Positions 1 through 8,696 of a stretch of DNA of 40,035 bases are shown piece by piece. How positions within the stretch are numbered: the first letter of the stretch is position 1; every line of letters begins with the position of its first letter. The notes beneath the pieces are model-generated. The model made no database searches and was not told the origin of the DNA. It worked only from the letters and a program-made list of their open reading frames with translations. Location of the stretch: NCBI GenBank assembly GCA_025928545.1, contig JAICJH010000062.1:1-40035 (forward strand). Reading direction: 5' to 3'. The translations under genes and the position numbers were made by a program. Source of the DNA: Bryobacteraceae bacterium. Lineage in GTDB: Bacteria > Acidobacteriota > Terriglobia > Bryobacterales > Bryobacteraceae.

Positions 1-1
1 G

Positions 2-2605
2 ATGCTCGGCCGCGGCGCGCCGATTCATCCCCCGATGGGGCCGCGTCCGACAGCGCCCGCGACACCGCCCGGATTGCCGCTGGCGCCTGCCGCGCCGCTG
101 CGCCCGATTCCACCGCCTTCGCGGCCGATTCCATTAACAGGTACACGGCCGGGTCAGATTCTTTCCGGCCCGCGGCAGCCTTTGCCGGCTGTACCGCCGG
201 TGGTCACGCCGCCGCGCCCCAGCGTACCGCCTCCGCACGCAGCACCGCCGAGTGTGAGGCCGGGAGTACCGATCGCACCTCCACCGCGCCCGCCGGCACC
301 GCGGCCCGATGCAACTCCGGGCCAACCTCGACCGCAGGCGCCACCGCCACCTCGTCCGACCGCCGGTCAGCCGATTGGCGGCCAGCATGGTTCGGGAATC
401 GTTGGACAACCAAGTGCGCGGCCCACAGTTCTGCCGCGACCGGATCTGGCAGCGCGGCTACAGCCGCGTCCACCGCAACAGGCAGTACCGGGAGCGCCGG
501 GTCCGGCAGTTCCCCGCCCGGGCGTTCCGCTGCGGCCAGCGCCGCCGCGACCCGGTCAACCGCTCTATCAGGGTCCACCGCGACCAGGTCAGCCTTCGAT
601 GGCTGCACGCAGTACGCGGCCGGGCATGCCGGGCCCCGGGCAGCGTCCCGGCGGGCCGCGCCCGATGCATCCGACGACGCGTGGAGGACCGCTGCTGGGT
701 CCTGGCGCGCCGCCGCCACCCGATCATAATGCCGCGCGGCGTCCGGCGCTGAATAAGCGTCCGAAGAGTCCGCGCGACCGCCGACGCGATGCCGAGGAGA
801 AGATTCTCCGGCCGCAAATGCGGCGCGAGCAGGCGGTGCAGCCGCCGATCAACCGCGACATTACGATTTCGGAAGGCATCACAGTTAAGGAACTTTCCGA
901 AAAGCTGGATGTGAAGGCGAATCTGGTGATCAAGAAGCTGGTGGACCGGGGCATTTTCGCCACGATCAACCAGACTCTGGATGGCAAGATGGCGACCGAA
1001 CTATCCCGCGAATTCGGCGCTTCCACTTCGACGGTGACGTACGAAGAAGAAGCCATGCAGGATGTGGAGACAGCGGAAGAAGAGTCCGATCTGTTCCACC
1101 GCCCGCCCGTGGTCACGATCATGGGCCACGTGGATCACGGTAAGACATCGCTGCTGGATGCGATCCGTCTGGCGAACGTGGCAGGCAGGGAAGCCGGCGG
1201 TATTACGCAGCATATCGGCGCTTATCACGTCGATCACAACGGCAAGACAATCGTCTTCATCGATACCCCGGGTCACGAAGCGTTTACGCGCATGCGTGCA
1301 CGCGGAGCCAAGGTCACCGACATCGTGGTTCTGGTAGTGGCGGCGGACGACGGCGTGATGCCGCAGACGCTGGAGGCCATCGATCACGCGCGCGCCGCCA
1401 AGGTGCCGATCATTGTTGCGATTAACAAGATCGATAAAGCGGATGCGCAGCCGGATCGTATTAAACAACAGCTGGCGGATCGCGGACTTCAGCCGGAAGA
1501 GTGGGGCGGCGATATCGTCATGGTGCCGGTTTCCGCGCGCCAGAAGACGAATCTGGATCTGCTGCTCGAAATGATTCTGCTGGTATCGGAAATCGCGGAT
1601 CTGCGGGCGAATCCGGCGCGGCCTGCGATGGCGAGCGTGCTCGAAGCGAAGCTGGATCGCGGTCGCGGTCCGGTGGCGACGATTCTGGTTCGCAACGGTA
1701 CGGTCCGGGTCGGCGACGACTTTATCTGCGGCACGGTATTCGGCCGCGTGCGCGCCATGATTGGCGACCGCGGCGAGCCGGTGAAGGAAGCCGGACCGTC
1801 GATGCCGGTTGAAGTGCTCGGTCTGGAACGTCTGCCGGAAGCCGGGGATAATTTCCAGGTTGTGACGGATACGGCCAAGGCGAAACAGATCGTTCTTTAT
1901 CGCGCCGAGAAAGAACGCGCGGTGCAGCTGGCGAAGACAGGACGCCTCACGCTCGAACAGCTCCATCGCAAGATGGCGGCGGGCGAGGTGCACGAACTGC
2001 CTCTTATCCTCAAAGCAGACGTCAGCGGATCGGCGGAAGTGCTGCGGGATACGCTGGAAAAACTTTCCACCGAGAAGGTTACGGTGCGGGTGCTGCGTTC
2101 CGGAGTGGGTGCGATCAACGAATCGGACGTACTGCTGGCGGCGGCTTCGAATGCCATCGTGGTGGGCTTCAATGTCCGGCCCGAACGCAATGCGGCAGCC
2201 GCGGCGGAGCAGGAAAAGGTCGACGTCCACCTGCACACGATCATCTACGAAGTAGTGGATCAGATCAAGAAGGCGATGTCCGGCCTGCTGGCTCCGGTTT
2301 ACAAGGAAGTCTACAAGGGCAAGGCGGAAGTTCGCGAAATTTTCAAGGTGTCGAAGATCGGCACGGTGGCGGGCAGTCTGGTGCTGGATGGCAGCTTTAC
2401 GCGGGATGCCAATTGCCGGGTGCTGCGTGACAATGTTGTGGTTCATACCGGTAAAGTGGCTTCACTGCGGCGTTTCAAAGACGACGTGAGTGAAGTGCGC
2501 AGCGGAATGGAGTGCGGCATTACGCTCGAGAGCTTCAACGATGTGCATGCCGGGGACATTATCGAGGGGTACGTTCTGCAGCGGGTTGCTGTGGACGTCG
2601 GGTAA
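2..2605 (+). CDS. infB: Translation initiation factor IF-2 (5' end cut off by the window)
   Basis: GTPase that places initiator tRNA on the 30S subunit and promotes 50S joining in the cytoplasm. About 867 residues are visible; the true start lies upstream of the window. The first ~260 visible residues are a low-complexity Pro/Arg/Gly/Ala-rich linker. An IF2_N-type helical module follows (about residues 285-345, containing ITVKELSEKLDVKANLVIKK), then the G domain with G1 GHVDHGKT at 375-382, G3 DTPGH from 421 and G4 NKID at 475-478, then the beta-barrel and C-terminal fMet-tRNA-binding domains. The motifs are all intact. It is followed by ylxP and rbfA, the classic nusA-infB-rbfA operon order. 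The linker is unusually long and proline-rich. Identification is secure; only the N-terminus is unknown. Confidence 0.97.
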   Translation: MLGRGAPIHPPMGPRPTAPATPPGLPLAPAAPLRPIPPPSRPIPLTGTRPGQILSGPRQPLPAVPPVVTPPRPSVPPPHAAPPSVRPGVPIAPPPRPPAPRPDATPGQPRPQAPPPPRPTAGQPIGGQHGSGIVGQPSARPTVLPRPDLAARLQPRPPQQAVPGAPGPAVPRPGVPLRPAPPRPGQPLYQGPPRPGQPSMAARSTRPGMPGPGQRPGGPRPMHPTTRGGPLLGPGAPPPPDHNAARRPALNKRPKSPRDRRRDAEEKILRPQMRREQAVQPPINRDITISEGITVKELSEKLDVKANLVIKKLVDRGIFATINQTLDGKMATELSREFGASTSTVTYEEEAMQDVETAEEESDLFHRPPVVTIMGHVDHGKTSLLDAIRLANVAGREAGGITQHIGAYHVDHNGKTIVFIDTPGHEAFTRMRARGAKVTDIVVLVVAADDGVMPQTLEAIDHARAAKVPIIVAINKIDKADAQPDRIKQQLADRGLQPEEWGGDIVMVPVSARQKTNLDLLLEMILLVSEIADLRANPARPAMASVLEAKLDRGRGPVATILVRNGTVRVGDDFICGTVFGRVRAMIGDRGEPVKEAGPSMPVEVLGLERLPEAGDNFQVVTDTAKAKQIVLYRAEKERAVQLAKTGRLTLEQLHRKMAAGEVHELPLILKADVSGSAEVLRDTLEKLSTEKVTVRVLRSGVGAINESDVLLAAASNAIVVGFNVRPERNAAAAAEQEKVDVHLHTIIYEVVDQIKKAMSGLLAPVYKEVYKGKAEVREIFKVSKIGTVAGSLVLDGSFTRDANCRVLRDNVVVHTGKVASLRRFKDDVSEVRSGMECGITLESFNDVHAGDIIEGYVLQRVAVDVG

Positions 2606-2647
2606 ATCACCCGGCGACATGGTGGTCGCCCGGACACACGGATTCTC

Positions 2648-2932
2648 ATGGCGGTCGTTGGCGTTCTTACGCTTGAGCTCAGGATCGAGCACGCGCATTC
2701 GCTGAAGGAGAAGCGCCACGTCGTCAAGAGCCTGAAAGACAGGCTGCGCGGCAAGTTCAATGTTTCGGTTTCCGAGATCGAAGATCAGGATCTGCATAAC
2801 AGCGCAGTGATCGCGGTGGCGATTGTATCGGCCAGCCGGGATTTCGCATCGCAGGTATTGCGGGCGGTGGAAGACGAGGCTGAGAGCCAGTTGGGACCAA
2901 TGCTGATCCGGTCCAATCTGGAATGGCTGTAG
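2648..2932 (+). CDS. ylxP: DUF503 family protein (YlxP-like)
   Basis: Small cytoplasmic protein of 94 residues matching the DUF503/YlxP family, which is regularly encoded between infB and rbfA and is thought to be linked to ribosome assembly; its biochemical role is not established. The family's typical start (VVGVLTLELRIEHAHSLKEK) and the central basic stretch VVKSLKDRLRGKFNVSVSE are present, giving a ferredoxin-like alpha/beta fold prediction. It begins 42 bp after infB and ends 9 bp before rbfA, so it is almost certainly co-transcribed with both. Length is normal for the family. Family assignment is firm, function is not. Confidence 0.9.
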   Translation: MAVVGVLTLELRIEHAHSLKEKRHVVKSLKDRLRGKFNVSVSEIEDQDLHNSAVIAVAIVSASRDFASQVLRAVEDEAESQLGPMLIRSNLEWL

Positions 2933-2941
2933 GGAATTGAT

Positions 2942-3292
2942 ATGGACGAAAACCGTACAAGGCGCGTATCGGAAGCTGTTCGCGAGGAACTCTCCGAAAT
3001 TATCGGTTTCGAAATGGACGATCCGCGACTGAGCGATGTCTCGGTCACGAGCGTCGAGGTTTCGCCCGACATGCGGCATGCTCATGTGAAGGTCGCGATC
3101 GACTCGGATGCCGAGCGCAAGGTGCTGTTGGGACTGGAACATGCGAAGTCTTTCCTGAAGCATGAGCTGGCGACGCGGCTGAGCCTGCGGCGCACACCGG
3201 ACCTGCATTTTGCGGTGGACTCCCATCCGGATGCCGACAGCCGGGTCGAATTCCTGCTTCGCAGGGCGAAGCGAAATCAGTCAAAATCGTAG
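2942..3292 (+). CDS. rbfA: Ribosome-binding factor A
   Basis: RbfA binds the 30S subunit and helps mature the 5' end of 16S rRNA, notably in cold growth. The 116-residue product starts with the family signature R-x-x-R-V-x-E-x-x-R-E-E-L-S-E-I and has the KH-like core with DPRLSDVSVTSVEVSPDMRHAHVKV (shown here only as key residues D-P-R-L and S-P-D-M-R-A-V-K-V). The C-terminal part contains LRRTPDLHFAVD, typical of RbfA just before the end. It follows ylxP by 9 bp and overlaps nothing; the next start codon (3294) lies one base after its stop. Length and position in the infB operon both fit. Confidence 0.95.
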   Translation: MDENRTRRVSEAVREELSEIIGFEMDDPRLSDVSVTSVEVSPDMRHAHVKVAIDSDAERKVLLGLEHAKSFLKHELATRLSLRRTPDLHFAVDSHPDADSRVEFLLRRAKRNQSKS

Positions 3293-3293
3293 G

Positions 3294-4253
3294 ATGACGC
3301 AAAATTCATCCCGGGATGGGGTCTGGCCTCCGCTTCCGCTGGAGAGTTGGGAAGATACGCGCGCAACCCTGCATATGTGGATCCAGATTGTGGGGAAGAT
3401 CCGTCTGGTGCAGAGTCCCTGGGTGAACCATTCGTGGCATGTGCCGCTGTATGTAACTGCGGCGGGCCTCACTACTTCGGCGATTTCGTATGGCGAACGG
3501 CTCTTCAATATCGATTTCGATTTCACCCGCCACCTGCTGACCATCCGGTCGAGCGATGGCGACGCGGCTGGTTTTGAACTCGGAGATCAATCGGTCGCGG
3601 CGTTCTACCGCAAACTGATGCGCACGCTGGACGAGATGGGACTTCATGTCGACATCTGCCGAAAACCGAATGAAGTCGCGCCGGCGGTGAGATTCGAAAT
3701 GGATGAAACCCACAAAACTTACGATCCCGACGCCGTGAATCGATTCTGGCGAATCCTGTTTCAGGCGGATAGGTTGATGAAGCAGTTCCGGGCGGGTTTC
3801 ATCGGGAAGTGCAGTCCGGTGCATCTTTTTTGGGGCGGACTGGATCTGGCGGTGACGCGTTTTTCGGGCCGCACTGCGCCACAGCATCCTGGAGGGATTC
3901 CGAATCTGCCGGATTTCGTCACACGCGAGGCTTATTCGCATGAGGTGAGCAGTTGCGGATTCTGGCCAGGAAACGAGGGAGGTCCCGTTGCGTATCCGGC
4001 GTTTTATTCGTACGCGTATCCCACTCCCGCGGGATTTGCGGAGGCTGCGGTGAAACCGGCGGCTGCGTTTTACAGCAAGGAACTGGGGGAGTTCATTTTG
4101 CCGTACGATGCGGTGCGGCAGGCGGAATCACCAGACCGGATGCTGCTGGAGTTTTTCCAGAGTACGTATGAGGCGGCGGCTAATCTGGCTGGCTGGGATC
4201 GGCCGGCGCTTGAGAGGACAGCCGGAGAGTCAGCGCGGAAAAACCAGCCATAA
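3294..4253 (+). CDS. DUF5996 family protein
   Basis: A 319-residue soluble protein matching the DUF5996 family, of unknown function. Recognisable family features are the opening W-P-x-L-P-L-x-S-W-x-x-T-x-x-T-L-H-M-W-x-Q-I-V-G-K-I-R, the segment around NHSWHVPLYVTAAGL, the HLFWGGLDLAVTRFSGR stretch in the middle and a late SHEVSSCGFWPG. I chose the ATG at 3294, one base after the rbfA stop, because the upstream in-frame codons overlap rbfA and do not resemble the family. It replaces the truB or DHH phosphoesterase gene often found after rbfA. Its 3' end overlaps the convergent DUF4126 gene by 24 bp. No catalytic residues can be assigned from sequence alone. Confidence 0.8.
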   Translation: MTQNSSRDGVWPPLPLESWEDTRATLHMWIQIVGKIRLVQSPWVNHSWHVPLYVTAAGLTTSAISYGERLFNIDFDFTRHLLTIRSSDGDAAGFELGDQSVAAFYRKLMRTLDEMGLHVDICRKPNEVAPAVRFEMDETHKTYDPDAVNRFWRILFQADRLMKQFRAGFIGKCSPVHLFWGGLDLAVTRFSGRTAPQHPGGIPNLPDFVTREAYSHEVSSCGFWPGNEGGPVAYPAFYSYAYPTPAGFAEAAVKPAAAFYSKELGEFILPYDAVRQAESPDRMLLEFFQSTYEAAANLAGWDRPALERTAGESARKNQP

Positions 4254-4694
4254 GGCGCCGCCGATAGCGAGCGCATCTTCCAGCAACGCTACAGGACGGT
4301 CTTTACCCACCGCGCTTGTCAGCCTCACGCGCGCTGCATAACCACCGAGTGTTCCCGCGACCGCTCCCGCCGCACCTGCAACTGCGCCGATCGCGAGATA
4401 CCCATGAGCGTCACCGCATACAGCCCCACAGAGAGCTCCCATCGCAATCCGGGCGCTGAAGCCGAGCGGAGCCGTCCTGGCCGGGGCGTTCGGCAGTTGA
4501 TCCGCGATGAGTTCGCCAATCGCCATCGCGGTGAAGATCCACGGTGTGGCGGCATATCCCATGAAGCCCAGCAGACGGCTTTGCGGGTGCACCCACCCGA
4601 GCCTTACCGCCCAGCTGAATACCGCCGGTGCAGTCAGGGAGCGAAGGCCGGCAATTACCCCGATCAGAAACGCGGGCACGATGTCGTAAGGCAA
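4230..4694 (-). CDS. DUF4126 family integral membrane protein
   Basis: A 154-residue hydrophobic protein with about four membrane segments. It matches the DUF4126 family through the N-terminal pattern G-V-I-A-G-L-R-S-L-T-A-P-A, the mid-protein G-E-L-I-A-D-Q-L-P and P-A-R-T, and the Gly/Ala-rich helix GAVAGAAGAVAGTLGGYAAR. The last part (EDALAIGGALWLV) is also family-like. Function is unknown; similar proteins sit in the inner membrane. It starts 8 bp after the stop of the upstream oxidoreductase gene on the same strand, so the two are probably co-transcribed, and its 3' end overlaps the convergent DUF5996 gene. Note the conserved R-S-L-T near the N-terminus as the best handle for comparison. 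Confidence 0.75.
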   Translation of the reverse strand: MPYDIVPAFLIGVIAGLRSLTAPAVFSWAVRLGWVHPQSRLLGFMGYAATPWIFTAMAIGELIADQLPNAPARTAPLGFSARIAMGALCGAVCGDAHGYLAIGAVAGAAGAVAGTLGGYAARVRLTSAVGKDRPVALLEDALAIGGALWLVFPR

Positions 4695-4702
4695 AGATCC
4701 TC

Positions 4703-6088
4703 TCAGTGTTGTTCGAGCGGCTTTAGTTCGCCGAGCATGGTTGGTATCAGTTCGCTGACGGTGGGATGAATGTGCACGGCTCGCTGAATGACGGAATAGG
4801 GCGCTTTGGCGTACATGATATCCATCAGCGAGTGGATGACTTCATCTCCCCGTGTGCCGAGGATTGTGGCGCCCAGAATCTGTTTCGTCTCCGCATCGAT
4901 GAGAACTTTCATGAAGCCCTGCGACTCGCCCATCTCGACGGCGCGCGCCACGCCGGTCATGGGGCGTTTACCGATCAGGGCGGGGCGGCCAGTCCTGCGA
5001 ACTTCGTCCTCATTCATGCCGACGCGGGCCAGCGGGGGATCGATATAGAGCGCGTAGGTCTGGATTCGATCGGTGACGCGGCGTGGACCGTTATCCAGCA
5101 GATTTGCAGCAACAATTTCGAAATCGTTGTATGAGGTGTGAGTGAATCCGCCTTTGCCGTTGCAGTCGCCGAGCGCCCAGATGCCGGGGACGTTGGTGCG
5201 GAGCTGGTCGTCCACCTGAATGTAGCCGCGGGAGTCTGCCGCAATTCCTGCTTGTTCGAGAGCCAGATCATCGGTGTTGGGACGCCGTCCGACTGCAAGC
5301 AAGACGTGTGATCCGGCAATTTCAGGCTCACCGTTGGCGCATTCGGCACGAGCGATTACATCATCGGCCCGGCGCGAGAAAGCGATGCATTTGGCGTTTA
5401 CGCGAACGTGGATGCCTTCGTTTTCGAGAATCTCCCGAACGGCGGCGGAAACGTCTTCATCTTCGCGCTGGACCAGCCGCGGACTCATTTCGACGATGGT
5501 GACCTCGCTGCCGAACCGGCGAAACATTTGAGCGAATTCGAGGCCGATATAGCTTCCGCCGATCACAATCAGGTGCCGGGGCAGGAAATCCACCCGCATC
5601 ATCGAGCTGTTAGTAAGGTATGGGATTTCATTTACACCGGGCATGGCCGGAATAACGGCGCGGCCGCCGACGTTGATGAAGATCTGTCCGGCGGACAGCC
5701 GCTCATTGCCAACGGAGATTTTGGTGGGTGATTCGAAGCGCGCGTGACCCTGATAAACCGTGGCGTTTTCCAGAGTTTTGAGAGAATGCTCCAGGCCATC
5801 GCGCGATTTCGCAGAGATGGCATCCTTTCGCGCTTTCACGCGTTGCATGTCAACCGTTACCGGCCCGCTGCGCTTCACACCGAACTCTTCCGAGCGTGCA
5901 ACCATGTGCGCCGCATAGGCGCTCGCGACCATCGTCTTGGTGGGAATGCAGCCCGTGTTCACGCAGGTACCGCCGAACAGGCCGCGTTCGACGATGGCGA
6001 CTCGCTGCCCCGCCGCTGCAAGCCGCCGTGCCAGCGGTGGACCCGCCTGGCCGGTGCCGATGATAATCGCGTCGTAGCCAGTAGTCAT
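4703..6088 (-). CDS. FAD-dependent pyridine nucleotide-disulfide oxidoreductase (mercuric reductase-like subgroup)
   Basis: A 461-residue flavoprotein of the lipoamide dehydrogenase/glutathione reductase superfamily. Seen: FAD-binding GTGQAG near residue 11, the redox-active disulfide in GGTCVNTGCIPTKT (Cys42 and Cys47), the NAD(P)-binding segment VIGGSYIGLEFAQMF, the second FAD motif GIWALGDCNG and the C-terminal HIHPTVSELIPT, whose His-Glu pair normally assists the active-site thiolate. Genes like this are often labelled mercuric reductase, but the C-terminal vicinal cysteines and the N-terminal metal-binding domain of true MerA are missing and there is no mer context, so the substrate is unknown. 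I chose the start at 6088 (Met-Thr-Thr-Gly-Tyr), since the 15 residues upstream are not family-like. It probably forms a two-gene unit with the DUF4126 gene. Confidence 0.85.
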   Translation of the reverse strand: MTTGYDAIIIGTGQAGPPLARRLAAAGQRVAIVERGLFGGTCVNTGCIPTKTMVASAYAAHMVARSEEFGVKRSGPVTVDMQRVKARKDAISAKSRDGLEHSLKTLENATVYQGHARFESPTKISVGNERLSAGQIFINVGGRAVIPAMPGVNEIPYLTNSSMMRVDFLPRHLIVIGGSYIGLEFAQMFRRFGSEVTIVEMSPRLVQREDEDVSAAVREILENEGIHVRVNAKCIAFSRRADDVIARAECANGEPEIAGSHVLLAVGRRPNTDDLALEQAGIAADSRGYIQVDDQLRTNVPGIWALGDCNGKGGFTHTSYNDFEIVAANLLDNGPRRVTDRIQTYALYIDPPLARVGMNEDEVRRTGRPALIGKRPMTGVARAVEMGESQGFMKVLIDAETKQILGATILGTRGDEVIHSLMDIMYAKAPYSVIQRAVHIHPTVSELIPTMLGELKPLEQH

Positions 6089-6126
6089 GGGGGTTCTATA
6101 CCCATAATGCCCCGGCGAGGCAGGGC

Positions 6127-6157
6127 GCCTCAACTACTCTTTTTATAGTTTTGAGGC
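6127..6157. other. Imperfect inverted repeat in the 6089-6313 intergenic region
   Basis: GCCTCAACTA (6127-6136) can pair with TAGTTTTGAGGC (6146-6157) with a two-base bulge, leaving a short T-rich loop. It lies between the divergent oxidoreductase gene and hemE, about 40 bp upstream of the former and 155 bp upstream of the latter. It could be an operator or a leader hairpin; it lacks a convincing U-tract on either strand. The remainder of this 225-bp AT-richer gap must hold the hemE promoter, but I see no near-consensus -35/-10 pair. Confidence 0.3.
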
Positions 6158-6313
6158 AATTTTAATGCCCTCCAACGTGCTGCATACAAAAGATTTACAG
6201 AAAAGTCCACATAACATGAACAGTTTGTGTTAGTTTTGTTTTGTTGAGGTGCGTCCGCCCTAAAGAGCGACTGCGCGCTTTTTCCACAGGACCAGGAGAG
6301 TTTTAGAATCAAC

Positions 6314-7351
6314 ATGCGCGTGGCTCCCATGACGAGTCGGTTTCTTGACGCCTGCCGACGGCGGCCGACGGACGTGCGTCCAGTCTGGTTTATGCGTCAG
6401 GCCGGACGTTACATGAAGTCGTACCGCGACATTCGGGCCAAAAACACGCTGCTCGAAATCTGCAAGAGGCCCGATCTGGCGGCGGCGGTTACTTTGCAGC
6501 CTGTGGAAGCGCTCGATGTGGATGCTGCCATCATTTTTGCGGATCTGCTTCTGCCGGTGGAACCGATGGGGCTGAAGCTGAAGTACGTCAACAATGAGGG
6601 TCCGGTAATTTCGAATCCCGTTATTTCCAGCGAAGATGTGGATGCGCTTTCCACTTCGAACACGGACGACCTGGGATATGTAGGCGAGGCGATCCAGCAA
6701 GCCGTTCGCGCGCTTGCCGGGCGCGTGCCGCTGATTGGATTCTGCGCTGCGCCGTTTACGCTGGCGAGCTACATGATTGAAGGCGGGGCATCGCGCAATT
6801 TCCTCCGCACCAAGCGAATGATGTACGGCGATGAAACTCTGTGGCGCCGGCTCATGGGCAAGATTGTCGATGTGCTTGCACCCTTCGCCATCATGCAGGT
6901 GGCTTCAGGCGCGCGTTCGATACAGGTTTTCGACAGCTGGGTAGGCGCTCTCGCGGCCGACGATTACGTCCGCTGCGCGCAGCCTTATTCACGTGCGTTA
7001 ATTGAGCGGATTAAAGCCACTGGCGTTCCCGTGATTCACTTCGGCACGGGCGCTTCCGGGTATTTCCGCGAACTGCATGCCGCCGGCGGCGACGTGATGG
7101 GCTGCGACTGGCGTATCAATATCGACCAGGCCTGGATGGACATCTCTTATCGATCCGCGATTCAGGGGAATCTTGATCCGGTGGCGTTGTTTGCGCCGAT
7201 GCCCGAACTGCGCACGAAGGTTCACGATCTGCTGCGCCGTACCGGTACGCGCCCGGGGCACATCTTCAACCTCGGTCATGGCATTCTGCCGGAAACACCG
7301 GTTGAGAATGTGAAGGCTGTCGTGCAGATGGTACGCGAATTCCGCCCCTAG
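6314..7351 (+). CDS. hemE: Uroporphyrinogen decarboxylase
   Basis: HemE removes four acetate carboxyls from uroporphyrinogen III to give coproporphyrinogen III in cytoplasmic haem synthesis. The 345-residue product has the family signature P-V-W-F-M-R-Q-A-G-R-Y at residues 23-33 and the second signature GFCAAPFTLASYMIEGG in the middle; DSWVGAL and the late GHGILPETPVENV motif are also present. Length is standard. An AGGAGAG ribosome-binding site lies about 13-14 bases upstream of the ATG at 6314; the in-frame ATG at 6329 is an alternative start five codons in. hemG begins 19 bp downstream, so the two form a haem operon. This supplies the haem handled by the ccm operon further along, although the two loci are not contiguous. 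Confidence 0.97.
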   Translation: MRVAPMTSRFLDACRRRPTDVRPVWFMRQAGRYMKSYRDIRAKNTLLEICKRPDLAAAVTLQPVEALDVDAAIIFADLLLPVEPMGLKLKYVNNEGPVISNPVISSEDVDALSTSNTDDLGYVGEAIQQAVRALAGRVPLIGFCAAPFTLASYMIEGGASRNFLRTKRMMYGDETLWRRLMGKIVDVLAPFAIMQVASGARSIQVFDSWVGALAADDYVRCAQPYSRALIERIKATGVPVIHFGTGASGYFRELHAAGGDVMGCDWRINIDQAWMDISYRSAIQGNLDPVALFAPMPELRTKVHDLLRRTGTRPGHIFNLGHGILPETPVENVKAVVQMVREFRP

Positions 7352-7370
7352 GCGTCTTCCGAATTAGTTC

Positions 7371-8696
7371 ATGAAGATCGCAGTCATCGGCGGTGGAATC
7401 TCCGGCCTCTCCTGCGGGTATTATCTGAAAGGCGCGGGGCATGACGCCGTTGTTTTCGATCCTCGCCCCGGTGGCGCCATCGGCAGCGTGAACATCGAAG
7501 GCTGCATTCTGGAGACTGGTCCGGAAAGCTGGCTCGCCATGAAGCCCTGGGCCGAGCAACTCATCCGCGAACTGGGTCTGGGCGATGAACTGGCGGGCTC
7601 CAACGATGCCGGCCGGAAAACCTACGTTCTGCGCCACGGGCACTTCGTTACGCTGCCTGAGGGCCTGCAAATGGTCGTGCCGACGAAGATCTGGCCCGTT
7701 GTCGAATCGCAGTTGTTCTCGTGGAACACCAAGTTCCGGATGGCCATCGAGATGTTCCGCAGCCCGAAGGCGATGCCGGATCGCTCCGTTTCCGCATTCG
7801 TTGCCGATCATTTCGGTGAGGAGGCCGTGGCGTACCTCGCGGAACCTCTGCTGGCCGGTGTTTATGGCGGCTCGCCGGACGACCTGAGCGCAGCCAGCGT
7901 GCTGCCCAAGTTTGTGGAATACGAGCAGCGCTACGGCAGCGTAGTGGTGGGCACGATGCGCGACAAGCGCAAACCTTCCGGTCAATCGATCTTTAAATCG
8001 ATGCGGCATGGCATGGGGATGCTCATCGACACTCTGATTGCACGCGTTCATCTGGTGCGGTCGGCCGTGGAAGCGATTTCGAAGTCGGAAAGCGGCTGGC
8101 TGGTCCTGGTGGATGGCGAATGGCAGGCGTTCGATCATGTTGTGATGGCTTGCGGCGCCAACCACTCCGCGCCACTGATTGCGCCGACCGATTCACGGTT
8201 GAGCGAACTGCTGGCGGCGATTCCCTACACGAGCAGTTCGATCTGGACTTTCGGTTACCGCCGGTCGGAAGTTCCGCATTCGCTCGATGCTTTTGGCTTC
8301 CTGGTTCCAAAGCCGGAGCGGCGCGCGATTATGGCGTGCACCTGGCTGGGCACGAAGTGGCTGGGGCGGGTGCCGGACGATAAAGCCGTGTTCCGGTGCT
8401 TCTCGACGAATCCGGATGTGACACGCGAGGAAGCGCTGGACGATCTGAACCGGCTGATGGGGATGAATGCGGAGCCGATCTTCGCGCTGAATCACCGCTG
8501 GCCGAATTCGATGCCGCAATATTCGGTCGGGCACTCGGCGCGAGTTGCGGAGATTGAAACCCGCGTGAAGGGGATTCCCGCATTTTCTCTCATCGGGAAT
8601 GCGTTCCATGGAATCGGGATTCCGGATTGTGTACGGAGCGCGCAGGAAGCTGTTAAGGGTATCGGGCCCGCGGCGGGCCAGGGCCCGATCAACTAA
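7371..8696 (+). CDS. hemG: Protoporphyrinogen oxidase (HemG, oxygen-dependent HemY type)
   Basis: FAD enzyme that oxidises protoporphyrinogen IX to protoporphyrin IX at the membrane surface. The 441-residue product begins with the dinucleotide-binding motif AVIGGGISGLSCGYYL followed by an acidic residue in FDPRPGGAIG, and has the family segments LETGPESWLAMKP, SVSAFVADHFGEE, LLAGVYGGSPDDLSA and the C-terminal FAD contact GNAFHGIGIPDCVRSAQEA. It follows hemE by 19 bp. The 3' end overlaps the convergent methyltransferase gene by 4 bp and contains a perfect inverted repeat. The symbol hemY is also used for this type. hemE plus hemG covers two of the last haem steps; hemH is not in the window. 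Confidence 0.93.
   Translation: MKIAVIGGGISGLSCGYYLKGAGHDAVVFDPRPGGAIGSVNIEGCILETGPESWLAMKPWAEQLIRELGLGDELAGSNDAGRKTYVLRHGHFVTLPEGLQMVVPTKIWPVVESQLFSWNTKFRMAIEMFRSPKAMPDRSVSAFVADHFGEEAVAYLAEPLLAGVYGGSPDDLSAASVLPKFVEYEQRYGSVVVGTMRDKRKPSGQSIFKSMRHGMGMLIDTLIARVHLVRSAVEAISKSESGWLVLVDGEWQAFDHVVMACGANHSAPLIAPTDSRLSELLAAIPYTSSSIWTFGYRRSEVPHSLDAFGFLVPKPERRAIMACTWLGTKWLGRVPDDKAVFRCFSTNPDVTREEALDDLNRLMGMNAEPIFALNHRWPNSMPQYSVGHSARVAEIETRVKGIPAFSLIGNAFHGIGIPDCVRSAQEAVKGIGPAAGQGPIN
8661..8689. terminator. Possible hairpin at the hemG 3' end
   Basis: ATCGGGCCC (8661-8669) and GGGCCCGAT (8681-8689) form a perfect 9-bp stem around an 11-base loop inside the last codons of hemG, at the junction with the convergent methyltransferase gene. 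The stem is very GC-rich but no U-tract follows on either strand. It may still mark a transcription end for both genes; it could also simply be coding sequence. Confidence 0.35.

Noticed and set aside
1001..2446. 481-residue open frame on the minus strand within infB
   Set aside because: Fully antisense to well-conserved infB domains; composition (His/Arg-rich) is what the opposite strand of this codon usage gives. No recognisable domain.
4703..6088. Mercuric reductase (merA)
   Set aside because: The redox disulfide and nucleotide folds fit, but the N-terminal metal-binding domain, the C-terminal vicinal Cys and mer neighbours are missing.
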